DNA of 64,000 nucleotides, taken from contig NZ_JAGGJX010000002.1 of NCBI RefSeq assembly GCF_017873185.1, positions 434,001 to 498,000 on the forward strand. Direction: 5' to 3'. Positions 61,528 to 64,000 of this stretch are shown here, piece by piece. The notes beneath the pieces were generated by a model, which was not told the DNA's origin, searched no databases, and saw only the letters and a list, made by a program, of their open reading frames with translations. The DNA is from Metaclostridioides mangenotii (lineage in GTDB: Bacteria > Bacillota > Clostridia > Peptostreptococcales > Peptostreptococcaceae). The position numbers and the translations under genes were made by a program. Numbering within the stretch: the first letter of the stretch is position 1; each line of letters starts with the position of its first letter.

Positions 61528-63747
61528 ATGCATGATAAAGAATTAGAAAAATTAATCGGTAAAATTAAATCCTATGCTCCTAATGCTGACTTCACTTTAG
61601 TAGAAAAGGCATATGAACTAGCCCGAAAAGCGCATGAAGGACAGTTTAGAAAGTCTGGAGAGCCTTATCTTATTCATCCTATTGCAGTAGCTAATATTTT
61701 GGCTAATATGGAGCTAGATATAGAAACTATAACAGCAGGTCTGCTTCACGATGTAGTTGAGGACACTGAGTATACCTATGAAGATATAAAGGAAATGTTC
61801 GGACAGGATGTAGCTGACTTAGTAGACGGAGTAACAAAGCTTGGACAGATAAAGTACCAGTCTAAGGAAGAGACTCAGTCTGAAAATTTAAGAAAGATGT
61901 TTTTGGCTATGGCAAAAGACATCCGTGTGATTCTTATTAAATTAGCTGATAGACTTCATAATATGAGGACCTTAAAGTATATGCCGCCAGAAAAGGCAAA
62001 GTACAAAGCTAAAGAAACTCTTGAGATATACGGTGGAATTGCGCATAGACTAGGTATTTCAAAGATTAAATGGGAATTAGAGGATCTTGCACTTAGATTT
62101 ATGGATCCAGAAGGTTATTATATATTAGTAGATAGCGTTTCTATGAAGAGGAGCCAAAGAGAGGCTTATATAGAAAAAATAGTTGGAATTTTAAATGATA
62201 CTTTTAAAGAAATGAATATCGAATGCGATGTCTACGGTAGACCAAAGCATTTTTATAGTATATATAAGAAGATGGAAAAGAAGCACAAATCATTCGATGA
62301 AATATTCGATTTAACGGCTGTTAGAATTTTGGTAAACAGTGTAAAGGATTGTTATGCTGTTTTAGGTATTGTACACACACTTTGGAAGCCTATTCCTGGA
62401 AGATTTAAGGACTATATAGCAATGCCAAAACCAAACTTATACCAATCACTTCACACGACTGTTGTGGGACCTGATGGTGAGCCGCTTGAAATTCAGATAC
62501 GTACTTATGAAATGCACAACATTGCAGAAAATGGTATTGCTGCACACTGGAAGTACAAAGAAGGTTTAACTGATGCTAGAGTACTGAGATCACAGGAAAA
62601 ACTTCAGTGGTTAAAGCAAATGATGGAATGGGAAAAGGACGTTAAAGATCCACAGGAATTTATGGATGCCCTTAAAGAAGATGTATTTAACAGCCAAGTA
62701 TATGTATTCACTCCAAGAGGTGATGTCATAGAACTTCCAGCTGATTCAACTCCTATAGATTTTGCATACAGAGTTCATACAAAGGTAGGAAACAAATGTG
62801 TAGGAGCTAAGATAGATGGTAAGATAGTACCGCTTGATTATAAGCTTAAAAACGGAAATATTGTGGAAATACTGACTTCTTCTAATTCTAATGGGCCTAG
62901 CAGAGATTGGCTAAATATAGTTAAGACTCCAAACGCTAAGAGCAGAATTAGACAGTTTTTCAAAAAAGAGAGAAGAGAAGAGAACGTCGACCGCGGTAAT
63001 ATGATCATGGAAAGGGAGCTAAAGAGACATGGACTTCCAACTAAAGATCAACAGATAGATAAGTATATGGCACTTGTTGCTAAAAAATTCAACCAACCTA
63101 GTGTCGAGGACTTGATTGCTACTGTTGGATATGGCGGACTTATGGGATCTCAGGTTACAAGTAAAGTCAAAGAACTTTATTTAAGAGATGTCAAAAAACA
63201 AAAGGCAGATCAACAGCAACAAGCCGATGATATAGCTAAGCATAATATATCAGATCAGGAATACAGTAGTAAAAGAAAGAAAGGCTCACAACAAGGAGTT
63301 AGCGTTAAGGGGCTAGACAATATACTTATAAGATTTGCTAAGTGTTGTAATCCACTTCCTGGTGACAATATAGTTGGATATATAACAAAGGGTAGAGGTG
63401 TTGCAGTTCACAGAACAGATTGTCCTAACATTACGCCTACAGAAGACACTGGAGAATTTTTAGAAAATAGACTTATAGAAGTTGAATGGGATGGTGTGGA
63501 TAAAGCTAAGTTTGAGGCTGAAATCCAGATAAGAGCAGCTGATAGAAGAGGAATTGTAAACGATGTTACTCATATTGTAACACTTGAGAAGATATGTCTA
63601 AATGGAATTAATGCAAGAAAAGGAAAGGAATCAATAGTTAATATAAATTTACTAATAGAGGTCGATGGTGCTGATCAATTAGATTCACTTATGAAGAAGA
63701 TAAAATCAATACCTGGGGTGGAAAATGCCTACAGAATGACCAACTAA
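61528..63747 (+). CDS. relA: Bifunctional (p)ppGpp synthetase/hydrolase
   Basis: This 739-residue Rel protein has all domains: the HD hydrolase (GLLHDVVEDTEYTYED, about 71-86; DRLHNMRTLKY), the synthetase (GRPKHFYSIYKKM; AMPKPNLYQSLHTTVVG), TGS (VYVFTPRGDVIELPADSTPI) and the C-terminal zinc-finger/ACT region (FAKCCNPLPGDNIVGYITKG, then RRGIVNDVTHIVT). The intact HD motif predicts both synthesis and hydrolysis of the alarmone. It acts at the ribosome during starvation. CAGGTGG precedes the ATG, and the 236-nt gap upstream should hold its promoter. C. difficile and other Firmicutes have the same gene order. Confidence 0.96.
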   Translation: MHDKELEKLIGKIKSYAPNADFTLVEKAYELARKAHEGQFRKSGEPYLIHPIAVANILANMELDIETITAGLLHDVVEDTEYTYEDIKEMFGQDVADLVDGVTKLGQIKYQSKEETQSENLRKMFLAMAKDIRVILIKLADRLHNMRTLKYMPPEKAKYKAKETLEIYGGIAHRLGISKIKWELEDLALRFMDPEGYYILVDSVSMKRSQREAYIEKIVGILNDTFKEMNIECDVYGRPKHFYSIYKKMEKKHKSFDEIFDLTAVRILVNSVKDCYAVLGIVHTLWKPIPGRFKDYIAMPKPNLYQSLHTTVVGPDGEPLEIQIRTYEMHNIAENGIAAHWKYKEGLTDARVLRSQEKLQWLKQMMEWEKDVKDPQEFMDALKEDVFNSQVYVFTPRGDVIELPADSTPIDFAYRVHTKVGNKCVGAKIDGKIVPLDYKLKNGNIVEILTSSNSNGPSRDWLNIVKTPNAKSRIRQFFKKERREENVDRGNMIMERELKRHGLPTKDQQIDKYMALVAKKFNQPSVEDLIATVGYGGLMGSQVTSKVKELYLRDVKKQKADQQQQADDIAKHNISDQEYSSKRKKGSQQGVSVKGLDNILIRFAKCCNPLPGDNIVGYITKGRGVAVHRTDCPNITPTEDTGEFLENRLIEVEWDGVDKAKFEAEIQIRAADRRGIVNDVTHIVTLEKICLNGINARKGKESIVNINLLIEVDGADQLDSLMKKIKSIPGVENAYRMTN

Positions 63748-63777
63748 AATACAACCAACTAAAAATGGGAGGATGCA

Positions 63778-64000
63778 ATGAGATCAGTAGTTCAAAGAGT
63801 ATCTTCATCGAGCGTTACAGTGGATGGAGATGTTATAGGGAAAATTGATAAAGGGCTTATGGTTTTACTTGGAGTTACTCATGATGACACATCAAAGGAT
63901 GTAGACTATATGATAGATAAAATCCTGAACCTTAGAATTTTTGAAGACGAGGATGATAAAATGAACTTGTCGTTAAAGGATATAGATGGAGAGCTTCTAG
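63778..64000 (+). CDS. dtd: D-aminoacyl-tRNA deacylase, cut by the window end
   Basis: The first 74 codons are present, starting [20 protein letters not shown] with [20 protein letters not shown] and [20 protein letters not shown]. This is the N-terminal half of Dtd, which frees tRNAs wrongly charged with D-amino acids or glycine. GGGAGG stands before the ATG, 30 nt after relA, so it belongs to the same operon. The conserved C-terminal part lies beyond the window. Confidence 0.94.
   Translation, partial: MRSVVQRVSSSSVTVDGDVIGKIDKGLMVLLGVTHDDTSKDVDYMIDKILNLRIFEDEDDKMNLSLKDIDGELL

Noticed and set aside
1-64000. CRISPR arrays, tRNA or rRNA genes, insertion sequences, integrases
   Set aside because: Reading both strands, I found no regularly spaced repeats, no tRNA-like cloverleaf ends, no rRNA-like sequence and no transposase or integrase motif.

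Overview
The window is AT-rich DNA with strong GGAGG-type ribosome sites, many TTG/GTG starts and Gram-positive surface proteins. Gene content and order closely follow the S-layer/PSII region of Clostridioides difficile: slpA, secA2, cwp2, a deacetylase, cwp6, a sugar transferase, cwp7, murJ, pgm, manC, glycosyltransferases, an NDP-sugar dehydratase, NlpC/P60 enzymes, cwp19, LCP ligases, a UppS-like enzyme, an amidase, camA, a patatin, ptsHI, agrBD, recJ, apt, relA and dtd. The proteins are clearly diverged from those I remember from C. difficile, and the Cwp66, Cwp84 and Cwp5 genes expected here are absent. I infer a relative in the Peptostreptococcaceae, not C. difficile itself.

Layout. 1-8.0 kb: a small lipoprotein and a YHYH-domain protein that share one operator-promoter design; a secondary-alcohol dehydrogenase; a NimA-like flavoprotein; a 999-residue cell wall protein; and a YvrJ/DUF2922/DUF1659 trio. 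8.2-8.9 kb: two Mor-like regulators. 9.1-20.5 kb: the S-layer block (SlpA-like precursor, SecA2, Cwp2-like, PIG-L/LmbE deacetylase, membrane acyltransferase-like protein, Cwp6-like amidase). 20.5-37.8 kb: a surface polysaccharide operon of the PSII type, from the initiating sugar transferase to a polymer-type membrane protein, a teichoic-acid-type transferase and NDP-sugar enzymes. 37.8-47.6 kb: wall remodelling and attachment (two NlpC/P60 hydrolases, a Cwp19-type enzyme, two LCP ligases, an UppS-like enzyme, a membrane amidase), plus an old-yellow-enzyme gene. 47.7-64 kb: the CamA-type orphan methyltransferase, a patatin, HPr, an Enzyme I lacking its catalytic residues, a DnaA-box cluster, agrBD without agrCA, a SCIFF maturase, gamma-carbonic-anhydrase-like and UbiB-like proteins, recJ, apt, relA and the start of dtd.

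How it works together. SecA2 probably exports SlpA and the CWB2-repeat proteins. CWB2 domains are known to bind the PSII-type polymer, whose assembly genes lie in the middle of the window and whose attachment enzymes (LCP) follow. The wall hydrolase genes carry repeated WalR-type boxes.

The most unexpected signals are non-coding. Two candidate sRNAs of about 85 nt lie convergent to slpA and secA2, each with a TAGACA-N17-TATAAT promoter and its own hairpin. Both carry two blocks complementary, in the right antiparallel order, to the slpA mRNA leader. There is also a 'ghost' hydrolase gene in which promoter and terminator copies remain but the coding region is gone.
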